64,000 nucleotides of DNA. It comes from Caryophanales bacterium (GTDB lineage: Bacteria > Bacillota_I > Bacilli_A > Izemoplasmatales > UBA1188). Location: positions 1-64,000 of the forward strand of contig JAEEXP010000002.1 in the NCBI GenBank assembly GCA_016287865.1, in the 5' to 3' direction. This document shows positions 29,115 to 38,777 of this stretch, in pieces. The notes beneath the pieces were generated by a model that saw only the letters and a list, made by a program, of their open reading frames with translations, was not told the origin of the DNA and made no database searches. A program made the translations under genes and the position numbers. The first letter of the stretch is position 1. Each line of letters starts with the position of its first letter.

Positions 29115-29716
29115 TTTAAAGTGATTATATTATCTTCCTTTTTAATATATCCATCCTTCACAAGTTTAGTTAGTATTCGTGAAACATTTTCTCTTGGAAG
29201 GTTAACAATTTTAGCGAGATTAGTAACTGATTTAATATCAATCTTTCCATCAACATTATTATTCTTTAGATAATAAATAATTCTATCAATATTCTTTTTG
29301 TGAGATAACATTTTAACCTGTTGTTTTATTCTAAATGCTTCAATAGAAATATCACATAAATATGCATTTAAGAATACTTTATTAGCCATTAGAATATTAT
29401 CAAGCGTGTTCTTATTTATTAGCGCAATTTCGCTATTTTTTATAGCTATTACATCACCTAAATATGTACTATTACTCTCATTGAATATCAGAAACTGACC
29501 AAAGAATTCTCCTTCATTAATAGTGCTTATTATTTCTTCTTTATCTTTAAAAGATAGAGTAGAAATATTTAGTTTACCTTTAAGTAAATAGCCTAAATAT
29601 TCACAGGTTTCGCCCTCATTAAAAAGGACGCCTCCACTTTGAGTTTTAGTGGTTATTATTTTCTTTTCATTTATTAATTTTTGTATTTCATGTTTAATAA
29701 TTTCTTTATTTGTCAT
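29111..29716 (-). CDS. Crp/Fnr family transcriptional regulator
   Basis: cNMP-binding-like N-term; HTH SVTNLAKIVNLPRENVSRILTKLVKDGYI. Confidence 0.9.
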   Translation of the reverse strand: MTNKEIIKHEIQKLINEKKIITTKTQSGGVLFNEGETCEYLGYLLKGKLNISTLSFKDKEEIISTINEGEFFGQFLIFNESNSTYLGDVIAIKNSEIALINKNTLDNILMANKVFLNAYLCDISIEAFRIKQQVKMLSHKKNIDRIIYYLKNNNVDGKIDIKSVTNLAKIVNLPRENVSRILTKLVKDGYIKKEDNIITLN

Positions 29717-29729
29717 AATTCACCTATTG

Positions 29730-29745
29730 TGTGATAAACATCACA
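29730..29745. promoter_or_regulatory. CRP/FNR-type operator TGTGA-N6-TCACA
   Basis: Perfect TGTGATAAACATCACA in the divergent intergenic region. Confidence 0.8.
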
Positions 29746-29796
29746 GTATTTAAATTATAACTGAGTTATAATTATTACGCAAGAGAGGTATTAAAA

Positions 29797-30720
29797 ATGA
29801 AGAAATTAATTTTATTTGTATTATCACTAGTAACAGTTTTCACACTTGCATCATGCAAGGTTAAAACTCAAGAAGTGAATATTATTTGTCCAAGTGGTAC
29901 ACCACTTTTAAGTATTGTGAACTATATGGATGAACATAAAGAAGCAAATGTTGAAGTAGCTCAAGGTAGTGATCCACTAGTAGCTGCATTCGCAAAAGAT
30001 TATTATGATGTTATTGTTGCTCCAGTTAATCTAGGTGCTAAATTCTATAACACTAATGGAAACTATGTTTTAGCTAAGACAATCGTTTGGGGTAACTTAT
30101 ATATCGCATCTAAAAACGATATGACAAGTTTTGATGATTTAAATGGTAAAAAGTTAGTAGTATTTGGAAAGAACTCTACTCCAGATATTATCGTTAAAGC
30201 TATTTTAAATTCTAAAACAAATTTAAATGTTGAAATTGAATATGTAGCTGATGTTGCTGAAGCTAATACACTTTTAGTATCAGGTAAGGCTGAATACATT
30301 GTAACTGCTGAACCAAGTATTTCTAAGATTAAAGATGCTAAAGGATTAAAGACTTTAGATCTTCAAGAAGAATACAGTAAGATTAGTGGAACTAGAAGCT
30401 ATCCACAAGCTGGTATCTTCGTACTTAAATCAAAGAAGAACGACAGACTTATAAGAAGCGTTGTTTCATCTTTAATTGAATCTGTAGATTTAACTAACAA
30501 AGAACCAAATGTTACTGCAGTTAAGGCAGTAGAATTAAATGATACATTTAAGACACTTGGTGCTGATGCACTCACAAAAGCTATTCCTAACTGTCACTTT
30601 AATGTATTAAATAAAAAAGAAGAAAAAGAAGCTGTAAATAAATATCTTCAATTAATGATTGATTTAGGCTTCTCAAAACAAGTAGGAGATAAACTCCCTG
30701 ATGAAGAGTTCTTCTTATAA
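29797..30720 (+). CDS. ABC transporter substrate-binding lipoprotein (SsuA/THI5-like)
   Basis: LASCKVKTQEV lipobox; periplasmic-binding fold-like GNLYIASKNDMTSFDDLNGKKLVVFGKNSTPDIIVKAIL. Confidence 0.75.
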   Translation: MKKLILFVLSLVTVFTLASCKVKTQEVNIICPSGTPLLSIVNYMDEHKEANVEVAQGSDPLVAAFAKDYYDVIVAPVNLGAKFYNTNGNYVLAKTIVWGNLYIASKNDMTSFDDLNGKKLVVFGKNSTPDIIVKAILNSKTNLNVEIEYVADVAEANTLLVSGKAEYIVTAEPSISKIKDAKGLKTLDLQEEYSKISGTRSYPQAGIFVLKSKKNDRLIRSVVSSLIESVDLTNKEPNVTAVKAVELNDTFKTLGADALTKAIPNCHFNVLNKKEEKEAVNKYLQLMIDLGFSKQVGDKLPDEEFFL

Positions 30721-31456
30721 GCATTTCATCGTATCATTCACAGTAATTATAGGTTTAATTGTAATCTACGAGATTATATCTTTAACTAGTAAAAATAATT
30801 TATTTATTCCTGATTTTCTAGATATTTTAAAGAATATATTTAATATCTTTAAGAGTGGTAAAGATGTTTTAATCTTACTTAAAACCATTCTTAAAATATT
30901 AATAGTTATTATTTCAAGTTTCTTAATTAGTATTCTCATTCACTATATCTCACATATCTTTAAATACAATAAAGATATAGTGAATCCATTAATCTTTATT
31001 ATTAAGGCATCGCCATTTGCGATAGTATCTGTCTATCTTTATATTTTATTATTCAATAATAAAGAGATAATCCCATATATTGTTTCATTTATGGTTATAT
31101 TCCCTTTAGTATATGATGGAGTAGGTGGAGCATTAAAGATTGATAAGAATATCATTGAAGAAGTTAAAATGCTTAAAGGTTCTACTTTAGAAAAGTATAA
31201 AGAAGTATACCTGCCTTTAGCTCTTCCTCCAATGTTAATCACATTCCTTCAATCAATTTCACTTGGTGTAAAGGTTATGGTTATGAGTGAATATATTGCG
31301 TCAGTAAATAATTCGATTGGTCAAATTATTAATGATGCGAAGCTTAATCTAGACTTCGGTGTAATACTTGCGTGGTTAATATTATTAGTGTTAATAATAG
31401 TGATGTTTGATGTTTTAGTAAGTATTCTTAAAAAGAAATTAAATAAGATTTATTAG
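30701..31456 (+). CDS. ABC transporter permease (SsuC/TauC-like)
   Basis: Overlaps SBP stop by 20 nt; multi-TM; EEVKMLKGSTLEKYKEVYLPLALPPMLITFLQSISLGVKVMVMSEYIAS. Confidence 0.85.
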   Translation: MKSSSYKHFIVSFTVIIGLIVIYEIISLTSKNNLFIPDFLDILKNIFNIFKSGKDVLILLKTILKILIVIISSFLISILIHYISHIFKYNKDIVNPLIFIIKASPFAIVSVYLYILLFNNKEIIPYIVSFMVIFPLVYDGVGGALKIDKNIIEEVKMLKGSTLEKYKEVYLPLALPPMLITFLQSISLGVKVMVMSEYIASVNNSIGQIINDAKLNLDFGVILAWLILLVLIIVMFDVLVSILKKKLNKIY

Positions 31457-31498
31457 TAAAAGGTAGTTTTATAGAATTTAAACCTGGAGGAGTTAAAC

Positions 31499-31858
31499 AT
31501 GGAAGATAATAAATATTTGTGCCCAGAATGTAATGGTGAAATGGTTGCCGAGTACAACAAGCCTGCTTTAACGTTGACTTGCCCTAAATGTGGATGTAAA
31601 ATAGCAACAACAAAGTGGGATGATATTGATGTTGATCCAAACATTTATAAGATTATTGTTATGCCTAATAATGATGAAAGTATTGAATCTATTAAAATAA
31701 TATCAAAATTAACTGGTAAGAATTTTAAAGAATCTAAGGAATTATTGAAAAATGGATTTGTGATATTTGAGGGCTATGCTAATTTTATTAAAGAAAAAAT
31801 AAGTTTAATTTCAAATACACTTGTTAAGTATGAAATTACTCCGCATTTCCCTTATTAA
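31499..31858 (+). CDS. Small protein: N-terminal zinc ribbon plus ribosomal L7/L12 C-terminal-like domain
   Basis: CPECNGEM..CPKCGC; KIIVMPNNDESIESIKIISKLTGKNFKESKELLKNGFVIFEGYANFIKEKISL resembles bL12 CTD. Confidence 0.55.
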   Translation: MEDNKYLCPECNGEMVAEYNKPALTLTCPKCGCKIATTKWDDIDVDPNIYKIIVMPNNDESIESIKIISKLTGKNFKESKELLKNGFVIFEGYANFIKEKISLISNTLVKYEITPHFPY

Positions 31859-31936
31859 TTAAATTGTTCAGAGTGAATATTATTAATATAGTGGTATATT
31901 ATATATGCCACTTATTTTTATTTTAAGGAGTTAAAT

Positions 31937-33148
31937 ATGAAAAAGAATATTTGGGTATATCCAATTAAATCTATGATGAGTTATGGAGATTTAATTAATA
32001 AAGATTCAGCTAAATTATTAGAATCTTTAACTAATAAGTTAAATAACGAATATGAATTTAATATTATTGAAGATTTATCTAAAGTTAAAAAAGATGATTT
32101 TTTATTAATCTTAGTTCAATCAGGCGGATCTGAGGCTATCTTTAAAAATGAAATATATAACACTTATCCAGGACCTTATTATCTTTTAACTTATGGTGCA
32201 TCTAATTCACTAGCTGCATCACTTGAAATACTCACATTCTTAAAAGATAATTCTAAAAAGTGCGAAGTATTACACGGAAACGATGATTATATCGTAGATA
32301 GAATTAAAGCATTATATGAAAATAGAATAAATTCTAAAGTCGTAAGACTTGGAGTAATTGGAAAACCTAGTGATTGGTTAATCTCATCAGAAGTTAATTA
32401 TAATAGAGCTCTTGATGTGTTTAATATTGAACTCATAGATATTGATGATAAAGAAGTAATAGAAGAGATTAATAAAATTAATGAGAAAGGTTTATCTAAT
32501 TCTTATGACTTCAAATACGACAATAAAGAATTAGATAAAGCCTTAAGAATCCATGAAGCTTTAAAAGTAATAGTTAAGAAATATGATTTAGATGGATTCA
32601 CTATTAGATGTTTCGATATTATTAAGGCAGTTAAATCTTCAACTTGCTTGTCTTTAGCTTTATTTAATAAAGAAGGAATAATCGCATCATGTGAAGGAGA
32701 TATTCCTGCGATGATTAGCGCTTATGTTGCACTTAAAGTATTAAACGCTAAAGCATTCCAAGCTAATCCACAATGGATTGATCCAGTAAATAATATAGTT
32801 GAATTTGCTCACTGTACACTTCCTCTTGATATGTCTATAAATACTACACTTGATACGCACTTTGAATCAGGTATTGGAATTGGACTACATGGAGAACTTA
32901 AAACTGGAGATATCACTATTTTAAAGATTAATTCTAGATTAGATGAATTCTATGTAGAAGAAGGAAATCTATTCACTAATGAATATAGAAAAGATAGATG
33001 TAGAACTCAAGTTAAGATTAAACTTAACTTAGATGCTTCATATTTCTTAAGAAGTTCTTTAGGTAACCATCATCAAATAATATATGGTCACCATAAGAAG
33101 GAATTAAAAGAATTCTTAGAATCAAATGGCTTAAGAGAAGTAATATAA
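31937..33148 (+). CDS. L-fucose/L-arabinose isomerase-fold protein
   Basis: YDLDGFTIRCFDIIKAVKSSTCLSLALFNKEGIIASCEGDIPAMISAYVALKVL; FAHCTLPLDM. Confidence 0.65.
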   Translation: MKKNIWVYPIKSMMSYGDLINKDSAKLLESLTNKLNNEYEFNIIEDLSKVKKDDFLLILVQSGGSEAIFKNEIYNTYPGPYYLLTYGASNSLAASLEILTFLKDNSKKCEVLHGNDDYIVDRIKALYENRINSKVVRLGVIGKPSDWLISSEVNYNRALDVFNIELIDIDDKEVIEEINKINEKGLSNSYDFKYDNKELDKALRIHEALKVIVKKYDLDGFTIRCFDIIKAVKSSTCLSLALFNKEGIIASCEGDIPAMISAYVALKVLNAKAFQANPQWIDPVNNIVEFAHCTLPLDMSINTTLDTHFESGIGIGLHGELKTGDITILKINSRLDEFYVEEGNLFTNEYRKDRCRTQVKIKLNLDASYFLRSSLGNHHQIIYGHHKKELKEFLESNGLREVI

Positions 33149-33284
33149 AATACACAGTATTTTCACATTTTTACATCTTTTTCACAAAAACAATGGTTTC
33201 TATAACCATTTTTTTGTATTGTTTTGACTTAGTATAGATTAAGTAATAATATCAAAATGTAGATTTAAAAAGGAGGGAATTATT

Positions 33285-34190
33285 ATGAAAAGAAAATTAA
33301 TTAATATATTCTCAATTATCGCGCTTGTAGCAGTAACTTTATCACTCGTATCTTGCTACGCATCTAAACCTGGTACTTTAAAACAATTAGTTGGTACATA
33401 TGAATTAACTAAATATACACTAAGTAATTCAAATGATAATTCAGATCCTGAAGCTAATGATCAAATAAAGAAAGAAGGAATCGTTGCGTATTTAGTTATA
33501 AAAGATGATGGCACAGGTTTTTATGCTTATAAATCAAGTAGTGAAGCATTAAGAGTTGAAGCTATCAAAGTTAAATATGTATATGATGAAGAAGAAACAA
33601 ATAAAGTAAAAGAAATTAGTTTTACTAATGGCCAAGAAACATCTGGTAAAGATGTTCCTGGATGTGGATATGAAACATTAGGTTTATACTTCAAACTATT
33701 TAAGAAGACTTTAAACCAATCTCATCCTGCAGTATTCGGAAAGAAGACATCTACATCAGTTACTTATACTAAAGTATCTTCTAAGTCAGACTTATCATAT
33801 GTTGAAAAGAAGATGGGTAAATTACCTGAAGTATTACCATTCATCCTTAATGGACTTACTGGTAACTATGTATTAACTTATGATAACCAAAATCTTTATG
33901 AATACTATATCGTATCATTAGATACTGCTACTATGAAAGCTACAGCTAACTATCGTTTAAAATCATCTACTCAAAATGTTAAAGTAGAAAATCAAGTTTT
34001 CACTGTAGAATATAAGACAGGCGAAACTGAGAATTATCTCGAAATCAAGGTTGGAGATTACACACTAATTAGAAGACAAGGTGCTAATGGTCAATTCGTT
34101 AACGTTCTTGACTTAAAAGTTGATGAGTTCACTAATTATTACAACAAAGATTCTAGAAGTGTAAACGAGATTATTAATACTTATAACTAG
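33285..34190 (+). CDS. Predicted lipoprotein
   Basis: GGAGG RBS; MKRKLINIFSIIALVAVTLSLVSCYASK. Confidence 0.7.
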   Translation: MKRKLINIFSIIALVAVTLSLVSCYASKPGTLKQLVGTYELTKYTLSNSNDNSDPEANDQIKKEGIVAYLVIKDDGTGFYAYKSSSEALRVEAIKVKYVYDEEETNKVKEISFTNGQETSGKDVPGCGYETLGLYFKLFKKTLNQSHPAVFGKKTSTSVTYTKVSSKSDLSYVEKKMGKLPEVLPFILNGLTGNYVLTYDNQNLYEYYIVSLDTATMKATANYRLKSSTQNVKVENQVFTVEYKTGETENYLEIKVGDYTLIRRQGANGQFVNVLDLKVDEFTNYYNKDSRSVNEIINTYN

Positions 34191-34210
34191 ACTTAAAAAT
34201 CTATAATATA

Positions 34211-34236
34211 AGCGAGCAAAATTGCTCGCTTTTATT
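34211..34236 (+). terminator. Rho-independent terminator
   Basis: AGCGAGCaaaattGCTCGCTTTTATTTT. Confidence 0.75.
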
Positions 34237-34328
34237 TTCCTTTTTTTCTACCCTTTACATTTATGTAAAGGAGGAGTAAACTAGTGTTAGTGAAATATTT
34301 TAATTTTATTAAAAAAGGGAGAAAAAAC

Positions 34329-34973
34329 ATGAAAAACAAATTATTATCAGTGATGTTTGTTTTACTTGCTTTAGTTCTACTTGTTGGTTGTGAAAAGAAG
34401 ACTCAACCTCAAACAAAGAAACAAGGAAATGAATCATCACAAGTAGTTAATGGTGGAAGCCAAACACAAAAGGGTGATGCTACTACTAAACCAGTAGCAA
34501 AACAAGAAGTAGTTATTACTTTAAGTGCTTCAGATTTCGGTGATGCAGCAACTGAAGAAATTACCGACTATGTTCAAAAGAACATTGAAAAGAATGGCGT
34601 TGGATTCTACGCACACAGTATTATCCGTAGCAGTTACTTACAAGTAGGTGTTGCAAAAGTAAAGAAAGGAGTAATTACAAGACAACCTTCTGTAATTATG
34701 AATACAACTGCTAAGAAAGTTGTAAAGATTGAAATTACTGTTGATGCTGCAAATCAAAACTTTGACGGTAAGATTTTAGTATTTGGTTTCAATGAAGCTA
34801 TTGCTGATTTTGAAGCATTTGCTGCTAAAGGATTAACACCTGTTGAAACTATTCAACTCGCTTCAGGAACAACTACTTATACATATACATTTACTGCAGA
34901 CTATAATTTCTTTGCAATTAGTCCATCTGACAGATTCTTAGCATTAGCTCAACTCAAAGTAACATTTGAATAA
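34329..34973 (+). CDS. Lipoprotein, stand-alone homologue of the N-terminal domain of the next gene product
   Basis: MKNKLLSVMFVLLALVLLVGCEKK; ASDFGDAATEEITDYVQ...NTTAKKVVKIEITV. Confidence 0.7.
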   Translation: MKNKLLSVMFVLLALVLLVGCEKKTQPQTKKQGNESSQVVNGGSQTQKGDATTKPVAKQEVVITLSASDFGDAATEEITDYVQKNIEKNGVGFYAHSIIRSSYLQVGVAKVKKGVITRQPSVIMNTTAKKVVKIEITVDAANQNFDGKILVFGFNEAIADFEAFAAKGLTPVETIQLASGTTTYTYTFTADYNFFAISPSDRFLALAQLKVTFE

Positions 34974-34983
34974 AAATGAAAAC

Positions 34984-35025
34984 AAAGTAAGGATAACAAT
35001 AAATTGTTAATCCTTACTTTTTTCT
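34984..35025 (+). terminator. Rho-independent terminator
   Basis: AAAGTAAGGATaacAATaaATTgttaATCCTTACTTTTTT. Confidence 0.75.
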
Positions 35026-35105
35026 TTACTTTTTATACTTGTGGGTATATAATAAACTCACGTTTAAAATGTAATTTTAAAAGAAATTAATAAAAGGAGT
35101 TATAT

Positions 35106-38100
35106 ATGTTAAAGAAGTTATTAAGCGTGTTTCTTTGCTTAACAGCAGTTTTCTTTTTAGCATCATGCGATAAGAAAACTAAGCCTACAAAGAATAATGG
35201 CAACGAAACAACAACAACACAAAATGGCAGTGGCTCACAAACTCAAGGTTATGGTTCTGAAACTCAAACTAAAGAACAAACTGTTGAGCACACATTTGCT
35301 GCCTCAGACTTTAGAACAACTGGATCTACATACACAGATCTTACAGTTACTAAAGATGGAGTTGAATATTATGCACATATTATCGTTGATGGTGGTAAAC
35401 TTCAATTCCGTGCACCAAAACCTGATCAAAACAAAGAAGGTGCTGTATTAATGAATAAAACTGCTGGAAAAGCAGTTAAGTCTATCACAGTAGTAACAAG
35501 TGATAAACCATATGGAGAAAGAACTCTAGATTTCTATGGTTTTGATGAAGCATTTGATGGTATTGATTCATTTGAGGGCGCAGGACTTGAACCACTTGGT
35601 TCAATTACTATCACAGCTGCTGGTACTTATACATACGAATTTGAAAGTTCACATTTATTCTTTGCTTTCGCAGTATCAGGCGGAGCTCAAAAGTTCGATA
35701 GTATTAAAGTTGTATATGGCGGTGAAGTTAAACCTGTTGAAGTTAAGCCAGCTGATGAAGCTTTAAACACAGCTCTTCAAGCTCTTCAATCATTAACTAA
35801 TTATAAACTTCACTATGCTTATAAAGGTACTGGAGATTTTGCTGATTATCCACTAGATGTTACTCTTTATTTCAAAGGCGATGAAAATGATTCAATTATG
35901 GTTGAAACTACAGAAGAAGACTGGCTCTCTGGTGAAACTTATCCAGTAACTTATTATTACTTCATTAAAGACCTTATTGAATATGTTGAGTTTGAATATG
36001 TAGAATCAGATGAAGAATTTGATTATGGTGATATTGATTGGAGTGATTTCTTAACAAGAAGAAATGCTAATGATGATACTGAAGAATCAAATTGGGTATA
36101 TGTTACTAGTGAAAATGCAGATTTTGATCAATATTACTATGCGTTAAATATTCCAGAGATTGATTTTGATGTTTTAACTTATACTGATTTTGAAAAGATT
36201 GGTGATAATAAATATAGATTAAGCTCAACTAAGATTGATACTGTTTCTGATGATTTCTTCTGTGGAAACGGTAATCTTGAAGGTGATGATACTGACGCTT
36301 ATGGTGATTCATATCACTATGTAACTACTGAAACTTATAAGAGTTTTGAAGTTACTATTGCTGATGGCAATGTATCTAAGATTATCGTTAAATCTAATTA
36401 TACAGAAGTAGATACATATAGTGATGGTGATGAAACATATACTGGTTCATTCACTTATACAATTGAGTTCTCTGAAATTGGTAAAGTTAACTTCACTATT
36501 CCAGAAGCTACAGAATACGTAGGACCAGCTGAAGAAGCTAAAGTTGCTAATGTTTATGAACTCGAAGATGGCGCAAGTGTATCTTTAGCTGCATATGTAA
36601 ATGGTGTTAACACAGCTGAAAAAGTACTTTATGTATGTGATGAAACTGGTTCAATCGCACTTCATTATGATACTCTTGAAACAGTTCCAGCAGTTGGAAA
36701 GATTGTTGAATTCACAGCTACAGTTAAAGTAACTGGTAAACTCTATGAACTCGTATTAACTGAACTTACAATTGATGAAGAAGAAGCAACTTCAATGATC
36801 GGTTATGAAGTTGAAACACTCGAAGATAAAGATGAAACTTACGCTGGTGAAATTATTAACCTCAACTTCGCTATAGTTAAGGAATATGATTTAACAAATA
36901 AACAAATTGTATTTACTACAATCGGTGGTAAAGATATCTCATTAGTATTTGGTGAAGAAGATATGAGCCAAATTGCAACTATCTTCAGAACAGATGACCC
37001 AGTTGGTAAGGCTGTTAGTCTTAAGAATGTTGCTGTTTCATTATCTGGCGATGATTTCATTTTAAGACTTACAGATATAACTTCATACGAATATTCTAAT
37101 GGTCTTAAGACAAATGCTAAAGATATCACAGTTGAATATGATACAGCTATTAAAGATGCACTTGCTGATTTAGTTGTAACATTCTATCAAGATGGTGTTA
37201 AGACAGTCCTTGATGCTGGAGACTATGCAATTGATGATACAGAATATAGAAGAACAAAACCTGGAACATACACAATCATTCTTTCTAAGGGTGATCAAAC
37301 TGCTAAAGTATACGTTCAAGTTAAACTTCCAGAAGGTAAAGTTGATGAATTTACTGAAGATCAAGGTAAGGGTGTTAAATACGCTACTGAAAGATATGGT
37401 GTAAACGTAGGTCTTCCATCTGAAGGTAATGTAAATGTGCTTGTTATTCCAGTTATGTTCACAAATTCACCAGAAAATCTTAAGACTGGTTATAAAGAAC
37501 TCCTTGAAAAAGGATTCAATGGAACTAGTGAAGCTACTGGTTGGGAATCTTTAAGATCATATTATCAAAAAGTATCTTATGGTAAATTAAACTTCACTGC
37601 TACAGTTCTTGATGCATTCATTACTGGTGAAGCTTACCACTTATCTGAAAAAGATTATGAAGAAGGTTATCTTGAAGGATTTGATGCTTTAGATTATAAA
37701 TATTTAGCTAGAGCTATCGCATACTACGATACAACTATTGATTACACTCAATATGATGCTAATAATGATGGTTATATTGATTGCGTATATATGATTTATC
37801 TTGCTCCATATTCAACAAGCGAAGACGCAATGGATTTATGGTGGGCATATACATATGAATACTATGAATCAGGCGAAGAATCTAAATTTGATGGTAAAGC
37901 AATTGATGTATATATGTGGTTAAGTATTGGTTTCTTCACTGAAGAATTAACTGATGATTATGGCCAAGTTCTTGAAAAACAACCAATAGTAAACGCTGAA
38001 ACTGTTATTCATGAAACTGGTCACGCTTTAGGTCTTGATGACTACTATGACTATAATGGTGAAGATAACATTGAAACAGGTGGATTTGGTGGTGGTATCA

Positions 38101-38666
38101 TGATGGATACAAACGTTGGTGATCATGATGCATTCTCTAAAGCATTACTTGGCTGGATTAACCCAACTATCGTAATCAATAAAGACGCTGAATTAACTAT
38201 TGAATCATTAGCTAAAGTTGATGAAGCTGATATCAACAAGAAAGCAATCTTTATCGCTAAAGACTTTAATGGTATATACTATAATGAATTCTATATTATC
38301 TACCTTTACCCTACAACAGGTGTAAATGAAATGATGAAAGGTAATAGTGGCCTTCCAACTGAAACTGGTGTAATGATTCTTCATGTTGTTGCTAATCCTA
38401 AATCTGATAATTCATCAATTACTTCAATTTGGGATGTTACAGAAGCTCATAATGGTAACCCAAGCAATATGCTTATTACAGTAGTAGAAGCTGATGGTGA
38501 TGGTTCTATTGCTAAGAATCAATATTTAGATAATAGTGATTTATGGAAAGCAAACGGCAAACTTGAAGGTATTAAGTGGGCTGATGGATCTAACGCTGGA
38601 TTCACAGTTGAAGTTAAAACTTTAACTAATGGTGAAGCTACAGTCGTTATCGATTTTGCTGAATAA
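35106..38666 (+). CDS. Large secreted lipoprotein metalloprotease (M6/InhA-like zincin) with OB-fold-like and Ig-like modules
   Basis: LASCDKK lipobox; VIHETGHALGLDDYYDY (HExxHxxGLxD); MMDTNVGDHDAFSKALLGW. Confidence 0.85.
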   Translation: MLKKLLSVFLCLTAVFFLASCDKKTKPTKNNGNETTTTQNGSGSQTQGYGSETQTKEQTVEHTFAASDFRTTGSTYTDLTVTKDGVEYYAHIIVDGGKLQFRAPKPDQNKEGAVLMNKTAGKAVKSITVVTSDKPYGERTLDFYGFDEAFDGIDSFEGAGLEPLGSITITAAGTYTYEFESSHLFFAFAVSGGAQKFDSIKVVYGGEVKPVEVKPADEALNTALQALQSLTNYKLHYAYKGTGDFADYPLDVTLYFKGDENDSIMVETTEEDWLSGETYPVTYYYFIKDLIEYVEFEYVESDEEFDYGDIDWSDFLTRRNANDDTEESNWVYVTSENADFDQYYYALNIPEIDFDVLTYTDFEKIGDNKYRLSSTKIDTVSDDFFCGNGNLEGDDTDAYGDSYHYVTTETYKSFEVTIADGNVSKIIVKSNYTEVDTYSDGDETYTGSFTYTIEFSEIGKVNFTIPEATEYVGPAEEAKVANVYELEDGASVSLAAYVNGVNTAEKVLYVCDETGSIALHYDTLETVPAVGKIVEFTATVKVTGKLYELVLTELTIDEEEATSMIGYEVETLEDKDETYAGEIINLNFAIVKEYDLTNKQIVFTTIGGKDISLVFGEEDMSQIATIFRTDDPVGKAVSLKNVAVSLSGDDFILRLTDITSYEYSNGLKTNAKDITVEYDTAIKDALADLVVTFYQDGVKTVLDAGDYAIDDTEYRRTKPGTYTIILSKGDQTAKVYVQVKLPEGKVDEFTEDQGKGVKYATERYGVNVGLPSEGNVNVLVIPVMFTNSPENLKTGYKELLEKGFNGTSEATGWESLRSYYQKVSYGKLNFTATVLDAFITGEAYHLSEKDYEEGYLEGFDALDYKYLARAIAYYDTTIDYTQYDANNDGYIDCVYMIYLAPYSTSEDAMDLWWAYTYEYYESGEESKFDGKAIDVYMWLSIGFFTEELTDDYGQVLEKQPIVNAETVIHETGHALGLDDYYDYNGEDNIETGGFGGGIMMDTNVGDHDAFSKALLGWINPTIVINKDAELTIESLAKVDEADINKKAIFIAKDFNGIYYNEFYIIYLYPTTGVNEMMKGNSGLPTETGVMILHVVANPKSDNSSITSIWDVTEAHNGNPSNMLITVVEADGDGSIAKNQYLDNSDLWKANGKLEGIKWADGSNAGFTVEVKTLTNGEATVVIDFAE

Positions 38667-38683
38667 TTAATAAATTAATTATA

Positions 38684-38716
38684 AAGGCTCTAGACAATCT
38701 AGAGCCTTTTCTTTTT
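38684..38716 (+). terminator. Rho-independent terminator
   Basis: AAAGGCTCTAGAcaaTCTAGAGCCTTTTCTTTTT. Confidence 0.85.
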
Positions 38717-38777
38717 GAGCATATTTCTTGGCTAAAATCTATTATTTGCTATAATTAGAATAAAATTAGGGGGACAT

